From Polaromonas sp. C04 (GTDB taxonomy: Bacteria; Pseudomonadota; Gammaproteobacteria; Burkholderiales; Burkholderiaceae_C), in NCBI RefSeq assembly GCF_002002705.1, contig NZ_MUNS01000023.1:186001-250000 (forward strand): a stretch of DNA of 64,000 nt, written 5' to 3'. Below are positions 48,463-58,588 of this stretch, piece after piece. How positions within the stretch are numbered: the first letter of the stretch is position 1; each line of letters opens with the position of its first letter. The position numbers and the translations under genes were made by a program. The notes beneath the pieces were generated by a model. It saw only the letters and a list, made by a program, of their open reading frames with translations, was not told the DNA's origin and did no database searches.

Positions 48463-49650
48463 ATGACCTCTCGCCGCCTCGTTCTGACCCAAAGTGCCGC
48501 CCTCATCGGCGCCACATCCACCGGCCTGCTGCTGCCTGCAATCGCCCGCGCACAAGGCAGCAAGGTGCGCGTCGGCCTGATGCTGCCCTACACGGGTACC
48601 TATGCGCAACTCGGCGTGGCGATCGAGAACGGCTTTCGCATGGCGATCGACGAGCAGGGCGGCAAGCTGGGCGGCCGCGAGATCGAGTACTTCAAGGTCG
48701 ATGACGAGTCCGACCCTTCCAAGGCCATCGAGAACGCCAACAAACTGGTGCAGCGCGACAAGGTCGACGTGCTGGTGGGCACTGTTCACTCCGGCGTGCA
48801 GATGGGCATTCAAAAGGTGGCACGCGAGTCCGGCGTGCTCAGCCTGATCCCCAACGCCGGCGTGGAGGCCGCCACCCGCGCCCTGTGCGCGCCCAATGTG
48901 TTCCGCACCAGCTTCACCAACTCGCAGCCAACGCTCGCACTCGGCAAGGTGTTGATGGACAGGGGCCACAAGAAGGCGGTCTGGATCACCTGGAAATACG
49001 CTGCGGGCGACGAAGCGTTTGGAGGCTTCAAGGAGAGCTACACCAAGGCCGGCGGCACCATTGTCAAGGAACTTGGCCTGCCCTTCCCCAATGTCGAGTT
49101 CCAGGCACTGCTGACCGAGATTGCCGCGCTCAAACCCGATGCCGTGGCCTGCTTCTTTGCCGGTGGCGGTGCCGTCAAGTTCATGAAGGACTATGCCGCT
49201 GCCGGCCTCAAAGGCAAGATCCCGCTGTACGGCTCCGGCTTCCTGACCGAAGGCGTGCTGGACGCCGCCGGTCCGGCCGCGGACGGCATCATGACCACCC
49301 TGCATTACAGCGACTCCCTGAATACGCCGCGTAACCATTCCTTCCGTCTGGCATACGCCAAGGCGTTTCGCTCGCAGCCCGACGTTTACGCGGTGCAGGG
49401 CTACGACACCGGCCTGCTGCTGGTGCATGGCGCGAACGCCGTGAAGGGTGACCTGGCCAGCAAGCCTGCGTTCTACAAGGCGATGGAGACCGCCACCATC
49501 GACAGCCCGCGCGGCAAATGGACCATGAGCAAAACCCACAACCCGGTGCAGGACATTTACCTGCGCGTGGTCGAGAACCGCGAAAACAAGGTGCTCGGCG
49601 TCGCGGCCAAGGCCCTGTCGGACAGCGGCGCCGGCTGCAAGATGGTGTGA
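48463..49650 (+). CDS. ABC transporter substrate-binding protein (branched-chain/aromatic type)
   Basis: Periplasmic type I binding protein, 395 aa from ATG 48463 with AAGGAG upstream. The leader MTSRRLVLTQSAALIGATST has a twin-arginine-like motif and ends at AIARA. The mature body starts KVRVGLMLPYTGTYAQLG and has the LivJ-type sequence DDESDPSKAIENANKLVQRD. Relatives bind leucine-type amino acids, but also amides, urea or aromatic acids. It is first in a five-gene transporter block. Given pobA and bad genes downstream, an aromatic or alicyclic acid ligand is possible but unproven. Confidence 0.92.
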   Translation: MTSRRLVLTQSAALIGATSTGLLLPAIARAQGSKVRVGLMLPYTGTYAQLGVAIENGFRMAIDEQGGKLGGREIEYFKVDDESDPSKAIENANKLVQRDKVDVLVGTVHSGVQMGIQKVARESGVLSLIPNAGVEAATRALCAPNVFRTSFTNSQPTLALGKVLMDRGHKKAVWITWKYAAGDEAFGGFKESYTKAGGTIVKELGLPFPNVEFQALLTEIAALKPDAVACFFAGGGAVKFMKDYAAAGLKGKIPLYGSGFLTEGVLDAAGPAADGIMTTLHYSDSLNTPRNHSFRLAYAKAFRSQPDVYAVQGYDTGLLLVHGANAVKGDLASKPAFYKAMETATIDSPRGKWTMSKTHNPVQDIYLRVVENRENKVLGVAAKALSDSGAGCKMV

Positions 49651-49725
49651 TGCCGCGTTAAACTCGTTCGGTGCGCGGTGCACCGACCCACGGCGGAGAT
49701 CATCCGCCGTTTTCATTTCTCATTG

Positions 49726-50589
49726 ATGGACTTCCCCACCTTCCTCATCCAGCTCCTCAACAGTGTGCAGTACGGCCTGCTGCTGTTCATGCTGGCCGCC
49801 GGGCTCACGCTGATCTTCGGCATCATGGGGGTGGTCAACCTCGCGCACGGCAGCTTTTACATGCTGGGCGCCTACCTGGCGTATGCGCTCAGCAGCCTGC
49901 TGGGCAGTCTCGCGCTGGCCATCGCCTGCGGCGCCGTGTTGTCGATCATTTTTGGCCTGGCGCTGGAGTGGCTGCTGTTTCGCCATTTTTACGAGCGCGA
50001 CCATCTGGACCAGGTGCTGCTCACGTTTGGCCTGATCTACATTTTTGAGGAAATGCGCTCCATCCTGTGGGGCGACGACGTGCACAGCGTGCCGATTCCG
50101 GATGTCCTCGCTGCCTCCATTCCGCTGACCGACACCCTGTCGTACCCGGTGTACCGGCTGGTCATCTCGGGCATCTGCGTGGCGCTGGCCATCGGACTGT
50201 ATTTGCTGATCTCGAAAACCCGCCTGGGCATGAAGATTCGCGCCGGCGCCTTCAACCGCGACATGACCGAGGCGCTGGGCGTCAACATCAAGCTGATCCA
50301 CGCGATCGTGTTCGCGCTGGGCGTCGCGCTGGCCTCGGTGGCAGGCATGATTGCCGCGCCCGTTTCCAGCGTCTATCCCAACATGGGCTCGCAGGTGCTG
50401 ATCATGTGCTTCGTGGTGGTGGTGATTGGCGGCATCGGCTCCGTGCGTGGTGCGCTGATCGCAGCGCTGCTGGTGGGCCTGGTCGACACCTTCGGCAAGG
50501 TCCTGCTGCCGCACCTGTCGGGCATGCTGGTGTACATGCTGATGGCGGCCGTGCTTCTGTGGAAGCCGCAAGGTTTGTTCAAACAATGA
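49726..50589 (+). CDS. livH: Branched-chain-type ABC transporter permease (LivH family)
   Basis: 287 aa inner-membrane permease starting ATG 49726 (MDFPTFLIQLLNSVQYGL). Eight hydrophobic stretches; LivH signatures LTLIFGIMGVVNLAHGSFYMLGA and the EAA-like loop GLGMKIRAGAFNRDMTEALG-type segment (about 171-190). Ends three bases before the inverted copy of the stop-linked repeat, which separates it from livM. Confidence 0.93.
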   Translation: MDFPTFLIQLLNSVQYGLLLFMLAAGLTLIFGIMGVVNLAHGSFYMLGAYLAYALSSLLGSLALAIACGAVLSIIFGLALEWLLFRHFYERDHLDQVLLTFGLIYIFEEMRSILWGDDVHSVPIPDVLAASIPLTDTLSYPVYRLVISGICVALAIGLYLLISKTRLGMKIRAGAFNRDMTEALGVNIKLIHAIVFALGVALASVAGMIAAPVSSVYPNMGSQVLIMCFVVVVIGGIGSVRGALIAALLVGLVDTFGKVLLPHLSGMLVYMLMAAVLLWKPQGLFKQ

Positions 50590-50590
50590 G

Positions 50591-50668
50591 TAACGCAGGA
50601 CCGCTCCAAGATACGAAGGCCCCCTCGGGGGGCAGCGCAGCACGCGCAGCGGCAAGCGTGGGGGCTGC
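50591..50668 (-). repeat. ~80 bp repeat, copy 4 (inverted, between livH and livM)
   Basis: Minus strand reads CAGCCCCCACGCTTGCC, GCCCCCCGAGGGGGC palindrome, then a more divergent right end. Here the element precedes the livM start codon rather than following a stop in its own orientation. Confidence 0.75.
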
Positions 50669-51682
50669 ATGAGTGCGCCAAAGGCCAATCTAGAGCTTCT
50701 GCCGCGCAGCGTGCAGGTGGCGCTGACGCTCGGTCTGGGAGCGCTGCTCGCCTTCCCGTTCGCGGGCAGCGATTTTTATACGCAGATGGTCACGCGCATG
50801 ATGATCATGGCGATTTTTGCGATGAGCCTGGACTTGCTGCAGGGCGTCACCGGCCTGGTGTCGCTCGGTCATGCGGCCTACTTCGGGCTGGCGGGTTATG
50901 CACTGGCCTTTTTGACTCCTGCGGGCGCCGCGGTCAGCCTGTGGTGGACGCTACCGGCCGCCGTGGCGGCCTCGGCCCTGGCGGCGCTCATCATCGGCTT
51001 CTTCGTGGTGCGCACCCAGGGCATCTACTTCATCATGGTCACCATGGCATTCGCGCAGATGGTGTTCTACCTGTTCTTCGACAACAAGGTGCTGGGTGGC
51101 TCCGACGGGCTGTACATCAACTTCAAGCCCGATGCCGGCATCTTCGGCTGGGTACCGTTCGACCTGGACAGCAAGGCGACGATGTACTACGTCACGCTGG
51201 CCCTCATGCTGCTGGTGTATGTGTTCCTGCGCCGCCTGCTCTGGAGCCCGTTTGGCCGCGCGCTGGCCGGCATTCGCGTGAACGAGCACCGCATGCGCGC
51301 CATGGGCTTTGGCACCTTTGGCTACAAGCTCTCGGCCTTCACGCTGGCCGGTGCGCTGGCCGGGCTGGCGGGCTATCTGTGGGGCTGCCAGACCGGCTAC
51401 ATGAATCCCGAGCTGATGGGTTTTTATATGAGCGCCGATGCGCTCATGATGGTGATCCTGGGCGGCATGGGCAATTTCGCCGGGGCGATTGTCGGCGCCT
51501 TTGCGTTCGAGATCCTGCTGAACGTGTTCAAGGACCTGCCGCAGGCCGGCGGTGTCAATCTGGGCAAACACTGGCAGTTGTGGATGGGCCTGTTCATCGT
51601 CCTGGTCGTGACGTTTGCGCCGCGCGGGCTGCTCGGCCTGGTGCAACGCCTGCGCCCGCGCAAGGAGAGCGCCGGTGAGTGA
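50669..51682 (+). CDS. livM: Branched-chain-type ABC transporter permease (LivM family)
   Basis: 337 aa inner-membrane permease with nine or so membrane helices (YTQMVTRMMIMAIFAMSLDLL, SLGHAAYFGLAGYALAFL, TQGIYFIMVTMAFAQMVFYLF) and the coupling loop FGRALAGIRVNEHRMRAMGF. Its last eight bases overlap the GTG start of livG. Confidence 0.93.
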   Translation: MSAPKANLELLPRSVQVALTLGLGALLAFPFAGSDFYTQMVTRMMIMAIFAMSLDLLQGVTGLVSLGHAAYFGLAGYALAFLTPAGAAVSLWWTLPAAVAASALAALIIGFFVVRTQGIYFIMVTMAFAQMVFYLFFDNKVLGGSDGLYINFKPDAGIFGWVPFDLDSKATMYYVTLALMLLVYVFLRRLLWSPFGRALAGIRVNEHRMRAMGFGTFGYKLSAFTLAGALAGLAGYLWGCQTGYMNPELMGFYMSADALMMVILGGMGNFAGAIVGAFAFEILLNVFKDLPQAGGVNLGKHWQLWMGLFIVLVVTFAPRGLLGLVQRLRPRKESAGE

Positions 51683-52448
51683 AGTTCTCCTGTCCGCCAC
51701 CCACCTCGTCAAACGCTTTGGCGGCCTGGCCGCGGTCAACGACGTGTCCATTGATTTGTGGCGCAACCGCATCCACGCCGTGATCGGCCCCAACGGCGCC
51801 GGCAAATCGACGCTGACCCACCTGCTGTCCGGCGACCTGCCGCCGACCTCGGGCTCGGTGTCCATCGGTGGCAAGGACGTGACGGGCTGGGCGCCCGAGC
51901 GGATCTCGCACCAGGGACTGGGCCGCAGCTACCAGAAGACCAATATCTTTCTGCCCTTCACGGTCTGGGACAACGTGCGGCTGGCGGCCCAGTCACGCGA
52001 GGCCCAAAGCCCGTGGAACCCGCTCGGCTGGTTCTCCGACACCCGCCGTGTCGCTACGAAATCAGTAGCTACTCATGCACGCTGCGAAAGGGCTATCGAG
52101 CTTTCCGGCTTGAAAGACCGGCGGCGTGCGGTGGCCGGCACCATCAGCCACGGCGAGCAGCGCCAGCTCGAAATCGCCATGACGCTGGCCACCGAGCCGC
52201 AGGTGCTGCTGCTCGACGAACCGCTGGCCGGCATGGGCGTGTCAGAGGCCGAACGCATGGTGGCGCTGTTGCTGCTCATCAAGCGCGAGCACGCCATGCT
52301 GCTGGTCGAGCACGACATGGACGCCGTCTTCGCACTGGCCGACCAGCTCACCGTGATGGTGAACGGCCAGGTGATCGCCAGCGGCACACCGGTGGAAATA
52401 CGCGCCGACCCGGGTGTGCAGGCCGCCTATCTGGGAGAAGAGCATTGA
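51675..52448 (+). CDS. livG: Branched-chain-type ABC transporter ATPase (LivG family)
   Basis: 257 aa from GTG 51675 (AAGGAG upstream). Walker A GPNGAGKSTLTHLLSG (about 36-51), LivG insert with GLGRSYQKTNIF, signature ISHGEQRQLEIAM, Walker B LLLDEPLAGMG and H-loop LLVEHDMDAVF. A dispersed repeat copy lies in frame in the helical domain (VATKSVATHARCERAIELS), where LivG proteins vary. Couples ATP to the LivH/LivM pair. Confidence 0.94.
   Translation: MSEVLLSATHLVKRFGGLAAVNDVSIDLWRNRIHAVIGPNGAGKSTLTHLLSGDLPPTSGSVSIGGKDVTGWAPERISHQGLGRSYQKTNIFLPFTVWDNVRLAAQSREAQSPWNPLGWFSDTRRVATKSVATHARCERAIELSGLKDRRRAVAGTISHGEQRQLEIAMTLATEPQVLLLDEPLAGMGVSEAERMVALLLLIKREHAMLLVEHDMDAVFALADQLTVMVNGQVIASGTPVEIRADPGVQAAYLGEEH
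52053..52110 (+). repeat. Dispersed ~60 bp repeat inside livG
   Basis: GCTACGAAATCAGTAGC head, then AAAGGGCTATCGAGCTTT tail; sense and in frame, encoding part of the variable helical domain. Confidence 0.75.
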
Positions 52449-52530
52449 TGCCACTCGTCATTCCCGCGAAGGCGGGAATCCACCTCTTCTCGACCATGGA
52501 TTCCCGCCTGCGCGGGAATGACAACCCGTG
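52448..52530. repeat. REP-like palindromic element between livG and livF
   Basis: CGTCATTCCCGCGAAGGCGGG and its inverted partner GATTCCCGCCTGCGCGGGAATGAC; outer arms GTCATTCCCGC/GCGGGAATGAC pair. Such elements recur in many proteobacterial chromosomes. It splits the ATPase genes without ending the operon. Confidence 0.85.
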
Positions 52531-52566
52531 CGGGAAAGACAACGCCGGCAACAACAGGCTTTGCGG

Positions 52567-53280
52567 ATGACGGACCGACTCATCCACGCCCAGGGCCTCA
52601 ACACCTACTACGGTGCCAGCCACATCCTGCGCGGCATCGATTTTTCGGTGGCGCGCGGTGAGACCATCGGCCTGATGGGCCGCAATGGTATGGGCAAGAG
52701 CACCCTGCTCAAAAGCCTGATGGGCCTGGTCAAGCCGCGCTCGGGCTCGGTCGAGATCATGGGCCGACCCATGATGGGGCGCGCGCCCTACGAGATTGCC
52801 CAGCTCGGCATCGCCTACGTGCCCGAAGGCCGCGGCATCTTCGGCAATCTGAGCGTGGTGGAAAACCTGAAGATGGCGGCGCGCGCCGGCACGCAGGGGC
52901 AGCGCGACTGGACCTACGAGCGCGTGCTCGACACCTTCCCGCGGCTGACGGAGCGGCTGAACCACGGCGGCCAGCAGCTCTCGGGCGGCGAGCAGCAGAT
53001 GCTGACCATCGGCCGCGCGCTCATGACCAATCCCGATGTGCTGATCCTCGACGAAGCCACCGAGGGTCTGGCGCCCCTGATCGCACGCGAAATCTGGCGC
53101 ATTTGCGGTGTGATTCGCGAGAGCGGCATCAGCAGCGTGATCGTGGACAAGAACTGGAAGCACGTCACGCAGATCACCGACCGCAACGTGATCCTGGTCA
53201 AGGGCCAGGTGGCCTTCAGCGGCACGTCGGCCGAGCTGCTGGCCAGGCCCGAGGTGCTGAGCCAGCACCTCGGGGTGTAA
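52567..53280 (+). CDS. livF: Branched-chain-type ABC transporter ATPase (LivF family)
   Basis: 237 aa from ATG 52567 (MTDRLIHAQGLNTYYGASHI). Walker A GRNGMGKSTLLKSLMG (about 39-54), signature QLSGGEQQMLTIGRAL, Walker B VLILDEATEGLAPL, LivF-type YVPEGRGIFGNLSV. Upstream ribosome-binding site is weak, and the REP-like element lies between it and livG, so its expression may differ from livG. Confidence 0.93.
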   Translation: MTDRLIHAQGLNTYYGASHILRGIDFSVARGETIGLMGRNGMGKSTLLKSLMGLVKPRSGSVEIMGRPMMGRAPYEIAQLGIAYVPEGRGIFGNLSVVENLKMAARAGTQGQRDWTYERVLDTFPRLTERLNHGGQQLSGGEQQMLTIGRALMTNPDVLILDEATEGLAPLIAREIWRICGVIRESGISSVIVDKNWKHVTQITDRNVILVKGQVAFSGTSAELLARPEVLSQHLGV

Positions 53281-53292
53281 CGCCAGGACGCC

Positions 53293-54174
53293 TCAAGCAG
53301 AAGTCGAGGCGGCGATCCGGCCCATGCGGCCGCTCTGGAAGTCGACAAACGCCTGCCGGATTTCGGCCTCGCTGTTCATCACGAACGGCCCGTAGCCCAC
53401 GATCGGCTCATTCGTCGGCTCGCCATTCAACAGCATCAGCGTCGTGTCCTCCAGCGCTTCGAACCCCAGCTCGGTCCCAGCACGCTCCATCACGGCCAGT
53501 TCGGCCTCGCGCACGGCTTCCCCGTTGGCGGCCAGCTTGATGCTGCCCTTGAGGATGAACAACGCCGTCGTGTGCCCCTCGGGCAGCTCGAACGCCGCGC
53601 GCTGGCCGGCCCGCGCGTGCACATCCCACACATTCATGGGGCTGAAGGTGCGCGCCGGCCCCTGCGTTCCGTTGTAGTTGCCCGCGATCACGCGCACGAA
53701 GCCGGCGCCCGCCGGCAGATCCGCTTTGGGAATCTGCGCGTCAAGGATGCCCTGGTAGCCAGGCGCCGACATCTTGTCCTTGGCGGGCAGGTTGACCCAC
53801 AGCTGGATCATCTCGAAGCGGCCGCCGCGCCTGGCAAATTCGGCGCCGTGGTACTCCTCGTGCACGATGCCGCCGGCCGCGGTCATCCATTGCACGTCGC
53901 CGGGGCCGATGGTGCCGCCCCCGCCGGTGGAGTCGCGATGCTCCACCTCGCCGTCATAGACGATGGTCACAGTCTCGAACCCGCGGTGCGGGTGCTGGCC
54001 GACCCCGCGCCGCGCCGTGGTCGGCGGGAAAGTCTCCGGCCCCGCGTAGTCGAGCAGCAGGAACGGCGACATCTCTTCGTGGATGTCGTTGTACGAAAAA
54101 ATACTGCGCACGGGAAAACCGTCGCCGACCCAGTGGCGGGCGTTGCTGCGTTGAATAAATGAAAGCTTTTTCAT
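53293..54174 (-). CDS. Pirin family protein
   Basis: 293 aa double-cupin protein. The metal-binding N-terminal cupin has HPHRGFETVTIVYDGEVEHRD (His, His, His, Glu) and MTAAGGIVHEEYH; the second cupin lacks these. Relatives are iron-dependent quercetinases or redox regulators. Divergent from the LysR gene across 100 bases, which suggests LysR controls it. Ends 12 bases past the livF stop on the opposite strand. Confidence 0.93.
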   Translation of the reverse strand: MKKLSFIQRSNARHWVGDGFPVRSIFSYNDIHEEMSPFLLLDYAGPETFPPTTARRGVGQHPHRGFETVTIVYDGEVEHRDSTGGGGTIGPGDVQWMTAAGGIVHEEYHGAEFARRGGRFEMIQLWVNLPAKDKMSAPGYQGILDAQIPKADLPAGAGFVRVIAGNYNGTQGPARTFSPMNVWDVHARAGQRAAFELPEGHTTALFILKGSIKLAANGEAVREAELAVMERAGTELGFEALEDTTLMLLNGEPTNEPIVGYGPFVMNSEAEIRQAFVDFQSGRMGRIAASTSA

Positions 54175-54274
54175 GGCAAAACTCCTTGCGTAACCTCAAT
54201 GTAGAGGCAACCGGCACTATTTACTAGGTGGTTAAATCAGAAAATATTATTCAGCTATATGCATAATAAACGCC

Positions 54275-55300
54275 ATGGATCTGAATGAAATCATGGTGTT
54301 CGTCAAGGTGGTCCAAGCCGGCAGCTTCAGCCAGGCCGCGCGGCAACTGGGCATGCCCAATTCGACGGTGAGCGCGCGAGTGTCCGGACTCGAGCAGCGG
54401 CTGGGCGTGACCTTGCTGCAGCGCACCACCCGCAAGCTGCATCTCACGCAGGCCGGCGCCGGCTACTTTCAGCAGGCCTCGCAGGGGCTCGACGGCATTT
54501 TGCAGGCCGAGGCAGAGGTCGTGGCCACCCTGCACGAACCGCAGGGCCTGTTGCGCGTGACGGCACCGGCCGACATGGGCAACTTCTGCCTGGTCGATTT
54601 GATTTCCGCGCTGCGCAAGCACCACCCCCAGCTCGGCGTGGAACTGATCTTCACGGACCGGTTTGTGGATCTGGTGGCCGAAGGTGTGGATGTCGCCATT
54701 CGCGCGGGGCAACTGCCGGACTCCAGCCTGGTGGCGCGGCAGGTGGGGCGCGCCTGCTGGGTTCCACTGGCCAGCCCCGCCTATCTGCGCAAGGCCGGCG
54801 CGCTGGAGCATCCCAAGGACCTGCGCCAGCACGCCTGCCTGCAGTTTGCGCCGCTGGGCCAGGACGGTTGGGAATTGACAGGCGACAAGAGCAGCGTGAC
54901 CGTGCCCATGGCGCGCCAGCTCATCGCCAACGACATGAACCTGATCAAGGCCCTGGCCCTGTCGGGCAAGGGCGTGGCGCTGCTGCCCACCTACGCCTGC
55001 CATTCGGAGGTCAGGAGCGGCAAACTGGTGCGGGTGCTGCCGCGCTGGCGCTCCAAGGCAGACCCCATCCACCTGGTCTATCCCGGGCAGAAATTTGTGG
55101 CGCCCAAGCTGCGGGCGTTCATCGACCTGGCCGCGCAGGTGTTCGAGCAGTTGTTGACGCCCGACGGTCCGTGGCCTGACACCAAGCCTGCCACGGCTAC
55201 AACAGCGGGCGCAGCTCGCGCGCCGCGTCCAGCAGCCGCGGCAGCAGTTCGCGCTGCATCACGCCCGCCTCCAGCCGCTGCGGCGAAGCCACCACGTTGA
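54275..55300 (+). CDS. LysR family transcriptional regulator
   Basis: 341 aa. HTH MDLNEIMVFVKVVQAGSFSQAA, ARQLGMPNSTVSARVSGLEQ (about 1-45), then a substrate domain with RVTAPADMGNFCLVDLIS. Relatives are about 300 aa; the last ~36 residues (ATTAGAARAPRPAAAA...) are Ala/Pro-rich and coded antisense to the 3' end of the IclR gene, so the gene seems to have lost its original stop. Divergent from pirin, the likely target. Confidence 0.9.
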   Translation: MDLNEIMVFVKVVQAGSFSQAARQLGMPNSTVSARVSGLEQRLGVTLLQRTTRKLHLTQAGAGYFQQASQGLDGILQAEAEVVATLHEPQGLLRVTAPADMGNFCLVDLISALRKHHPQLGVELIFTDRFVDLVAEGVDVAIRAGQLPDSSLVARQVGRACWVPLASPAYLRKAGALEHPKDLRQHACLQFAPLGQDGWELTGDKSSVTVPMARQLIANDMNLIKALALSGKGVALLPTYACHSEVRSGKLVRVLPRWRSKADPIHLVYPGQKFVAPKLRAFIDLAAQVFEQLLTPDGPWPDTKPATATTAGAARAPRPAAAAAVRAASRPPPAAAAKPPR

Positions 55301-55985
55301 GCGCCGCCACGGTCTGGCCCTGCATGTTGCGCAGCGGCACTGCGAGCGCATGCACGCCGAGTTCGTGCTCCTCGCTGGCCACGCAGTAGTCGTCGGTGCG
55401 CACCTGCTCGATCAGGGCGCGGAATTTCTTCGGCTCCACCACCGTGTGCGACGTCAGGCGCGGCAACTCGCGACCTCCGGGCTGCCCTTCGCCTCTCATC
55501 CAGGCGTTGAAATCGCTTTTGCGCCTGGCGGCCAGCAACACCCGGCCCGTGGAGGTCGCGTGGGCCGGCAGCCGTGCGCCCAGGTGCAGGCCATAGGCCA
55601 GCACGCGGGTCGAGCCACTGCGCGCCACGATCACCACCTGCTCGCCATCCAGCACCACGGCCGAGAACGACTCGGCCGTCTGCGCGGCCAGCCGGCTCAA
55701 AGTGGGCTGCAGCACGCGCGGCAGGCGCGCCGATGCCAGGTAGCTGCCAGAAAAGCGCAGCACCTTGGACGACAGCCAGAAGTAGCTGCCATCGGTCTCC
55801 AGATACCCCAGGTGCGCGAGCGTGAGCAGATGACGGCGCGCCGCCGCGCGCGTCATGCCGGCGCGTTGCGCCGCCAGCGTGGCGTTGAGCCGCTGGCGCT
55901 CGGTGCTGAAACTCTCCAGCACGGCCATGCCGCGGGCCATGCCCTCAATCAAGTCTGCCTTGGCGATACCCGTGTTGCTGTCCAT
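55197..55985 (-). CDS. pobR: IclR-family regulator of 4-hydroxybenzoate catabolism (PobR/PcaR-type)
   Basis: 262 aa from ATG 55985. N-terminal winged helix (AVLESFSTERQRLNATLAAQRAGMTRAAARRHL); C-terminal effector domain with LPAHATSTGRVLLA, the IclR signature, and GVHALAVPLRNMQGQTVAALNV. It is divergent from pobA with repeated ATCATCGC in between, the arrangement of IclR-type pobR genes that respond to 4-hydroxybenzoate. Its 3' end overlaps the LysR gene by 104 bases tail-to-tail. Confidence 0.85.
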   Translation of the reverse strand: MDSNTGIAKADLIEGMARGMAVLESFSTERQRLNATLAAQRAGMTRAAARRHLLTLAHLGYLETDGSYFWLSSKVLRFSGSYLASARLPRVLQPTLSRLAAQTAESFSAVVLDGEQVVIVARSGSTRVLAYGLHLGARLPAHATSTGRVLLAARRKSDFNAWMRGEGQPGGRELPRLTSHTVVEPKKFRALIEQVRTDDYCVASEEHELGVHALAVPLRNMQGQTVAALNVVASPQRLEAGVMQRELLPRLLDAARELRPLL

Positions 55986-56006
55986 GCCTGATGCCCCGCT
56001 GACTGC

Positions 56007-56037
56007 GCGATCATCGCGCAATGATCACAATCATCGC
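56007..56037. promoter_or_regulatory. Candidate PobR operator
   Basis: GCGATCATCGC palindrome at 56007-56017 and a second ATCATCGC at 56030-56037, 20 bases apart, with an inverted AATGATCAC between. Lies in the 135-base divergent region of pobR and pobA. Confidence 0.55.
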
Positions 56038-56084
56038 ACACTGTCCCGTCGCAAGGGCTGGCGCAGCAGCAGCGCCCGGCCTAA

Positions 56085-57302
<1,218 letters not shown>

Positions 57303-57334
57303 CCGGGGCTGTGCGTAGCCGCAGTTTGCCATGG

Positions 57335-57395
57335 TTTATGATGAAATAGCGCTCCGGCCCATATGGGGCGTACGCAAGCAGCTCCTTAATCCATA
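57335..57395 (+). repeat. Possible degenerate repeat copy upstream of the CoA-transferase gene
   Basis: GATGAAATAGC head-like motif, then GGCCCATATGGGGCG. It resembles the dispersed ~60 bp element but the tail is not clear. Confidence 0.35.
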
Positions 57396-57406
57396 GCAAA
57401 CCGCTT

Positions 57407-58288
57407 ATGCCCACACCCTCGCCCAAGCCGCTGCAGCCCCTCAAGGGCATCCGCGTTCTCAGCCTCGCCCTCAACCTGCCCGGCCCGGCCGCGCTGATGC
57501 GCTGCCGCCAGATGGGCGCCAGCTGCATCAAGCTGGAGCCGCCTTCCGGTGACCCGATGGGCCACTACAACAAGGCCGCCTACGCGCAACTGCACGAGGG
57601 CGTGAAGGTATCGAGCGCCGACCTCAAGACCGAGGCCGGCCAGAAGGCGCTGCACCGCGCGCTGGCCAGTGCCGACGTGCTGCTCACTTCCTTTCGCCCT
57701 TCTGCGCTGGAGAAGCTCAAGCTCGGCTGGAAAGCCCTGCACAAGCAATACCCCGGCCTGTCGCAAGTTGCCATCGTCGGCGCGCCGGGCGCACGCGCCG
57801 AAGAGCCGGGCCACGACCTCACCTACCTCGCCGACAACGGTCTGGTGGGCGGGCTGGCGCTGCCGCCCACGCTGTACGCCGACATGGGCGGCTCGCTGAT
57901 GGCCAGCGAGGCCGTGCTGCAGGCAACGCTGGCGCAGCGGGCCAAAGGCAAAGGCGTGTTCATCGAAGTCGCGCTTTCAAGCGCCGCAGGCTACCTCGCG
58001 CTGCCCCGCAGCTGGGGCCTGACACTGCCCACCGGTTCGGTCGGCGGCGCCCACGCGGGTTACCGCGTCTATCCTTGCCGCGACGGCCGCGTGGCCGTGG
58101 CCGCGCTGGAGCCGCACTTTGCCGCAGCGCTGTGCGCGGCGGCCGGCGTGGCCAGCGCCGACATGCGCGCCATGTTCGCGCCCACGACGCACCAGGCCAT
58201 CGCGGCTTTTTTACTCACGCGCACGCGCAGGCAGCTCGACAAGCTGGCGGCGGAGAAGGACATTCCGCTGCATACGCTGGCCACGTGA
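57407..58288 (+). CDS. CaiB/BaiF-type CoA-transferase family protein, short
   Basis: 293 aa, with family III motifs PLKGIRVLSLALNLPGPAAL, GASCIKLEPPSGDPMGHY, and LTYLADNGLVGG. Full-length family members are about 380-420 aa; here the C-terminal third is missing, and the protein stops after AAEKDIPLHTLAT. Catalytic Asp region is not clearly present. It may be a shortened functional version or a decaying gene. Close to pobA (105 bases), same strand. Confidence 0.78.
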   Translation: MPTPSPKPLQPLKGIRVLSLALNLPGPAALMRCRQMGASCIKLEPPSGDPMGHYNKAAYAQLHEGVKVSSADLKTEAGQKALHRALASADVLLTSFRPSALEKLKLGWKALHKQYPGLSQVAIVGAPGARAEEPGHDLTYLADNGLVGGLALPPTLYADMGGSLMASEAVLQATLAQRAKGKGVFIEVALSSAAGYLALPRSWGLTLPTGSVGGAHAGYRVYPCRDGRVAVAALEPHFAAALCAAAGVASADMRAMFAPTTHQAIAAFLLTRTRRQLDKLAAEKDIPLHTLAT

Positions 58289-58588
58289 GGCACGGCGCGG
58301 TGGCCTTCACTCTGGGCTCGCAAGGCGGGCTCGCTACATGACGGCATTCGGCCAACTCCGGACGGTCACTCGTTCCACAACCGGACGGTGGACGTCGACG
58401 CAAGCTGCATTTCGCTAGCGCCCTACATTTGCCCCATTTGCTATTGGTCCCTGAATGCTTCAATGTTGAGCCATCTGGTCTACCTCCTCAAGAAAGACCT
58501 TTCAAGCCACACCGTGTGCCTGCGGCCCCGGCTTTATAAAGTCGTCGACAAGAAGTACCTGCTGCTGTTCAACGGTACTACCTGAGGA
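58289..58588. other. Stretch without a clear gene
   Basis: 300 bases between the CoA-transferase and MarR genes. A 65-codon plus-strand frame ends at 58585 with MLSHLVYLLKKDLSSH in its last part and a possible ATG at 58463, but no ribosome-binding site of quality. It is of lower GC than its surroundings around 58.4-58.6 kb. I cannot tell a small gene from a remnant. Confidence 0.4.
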
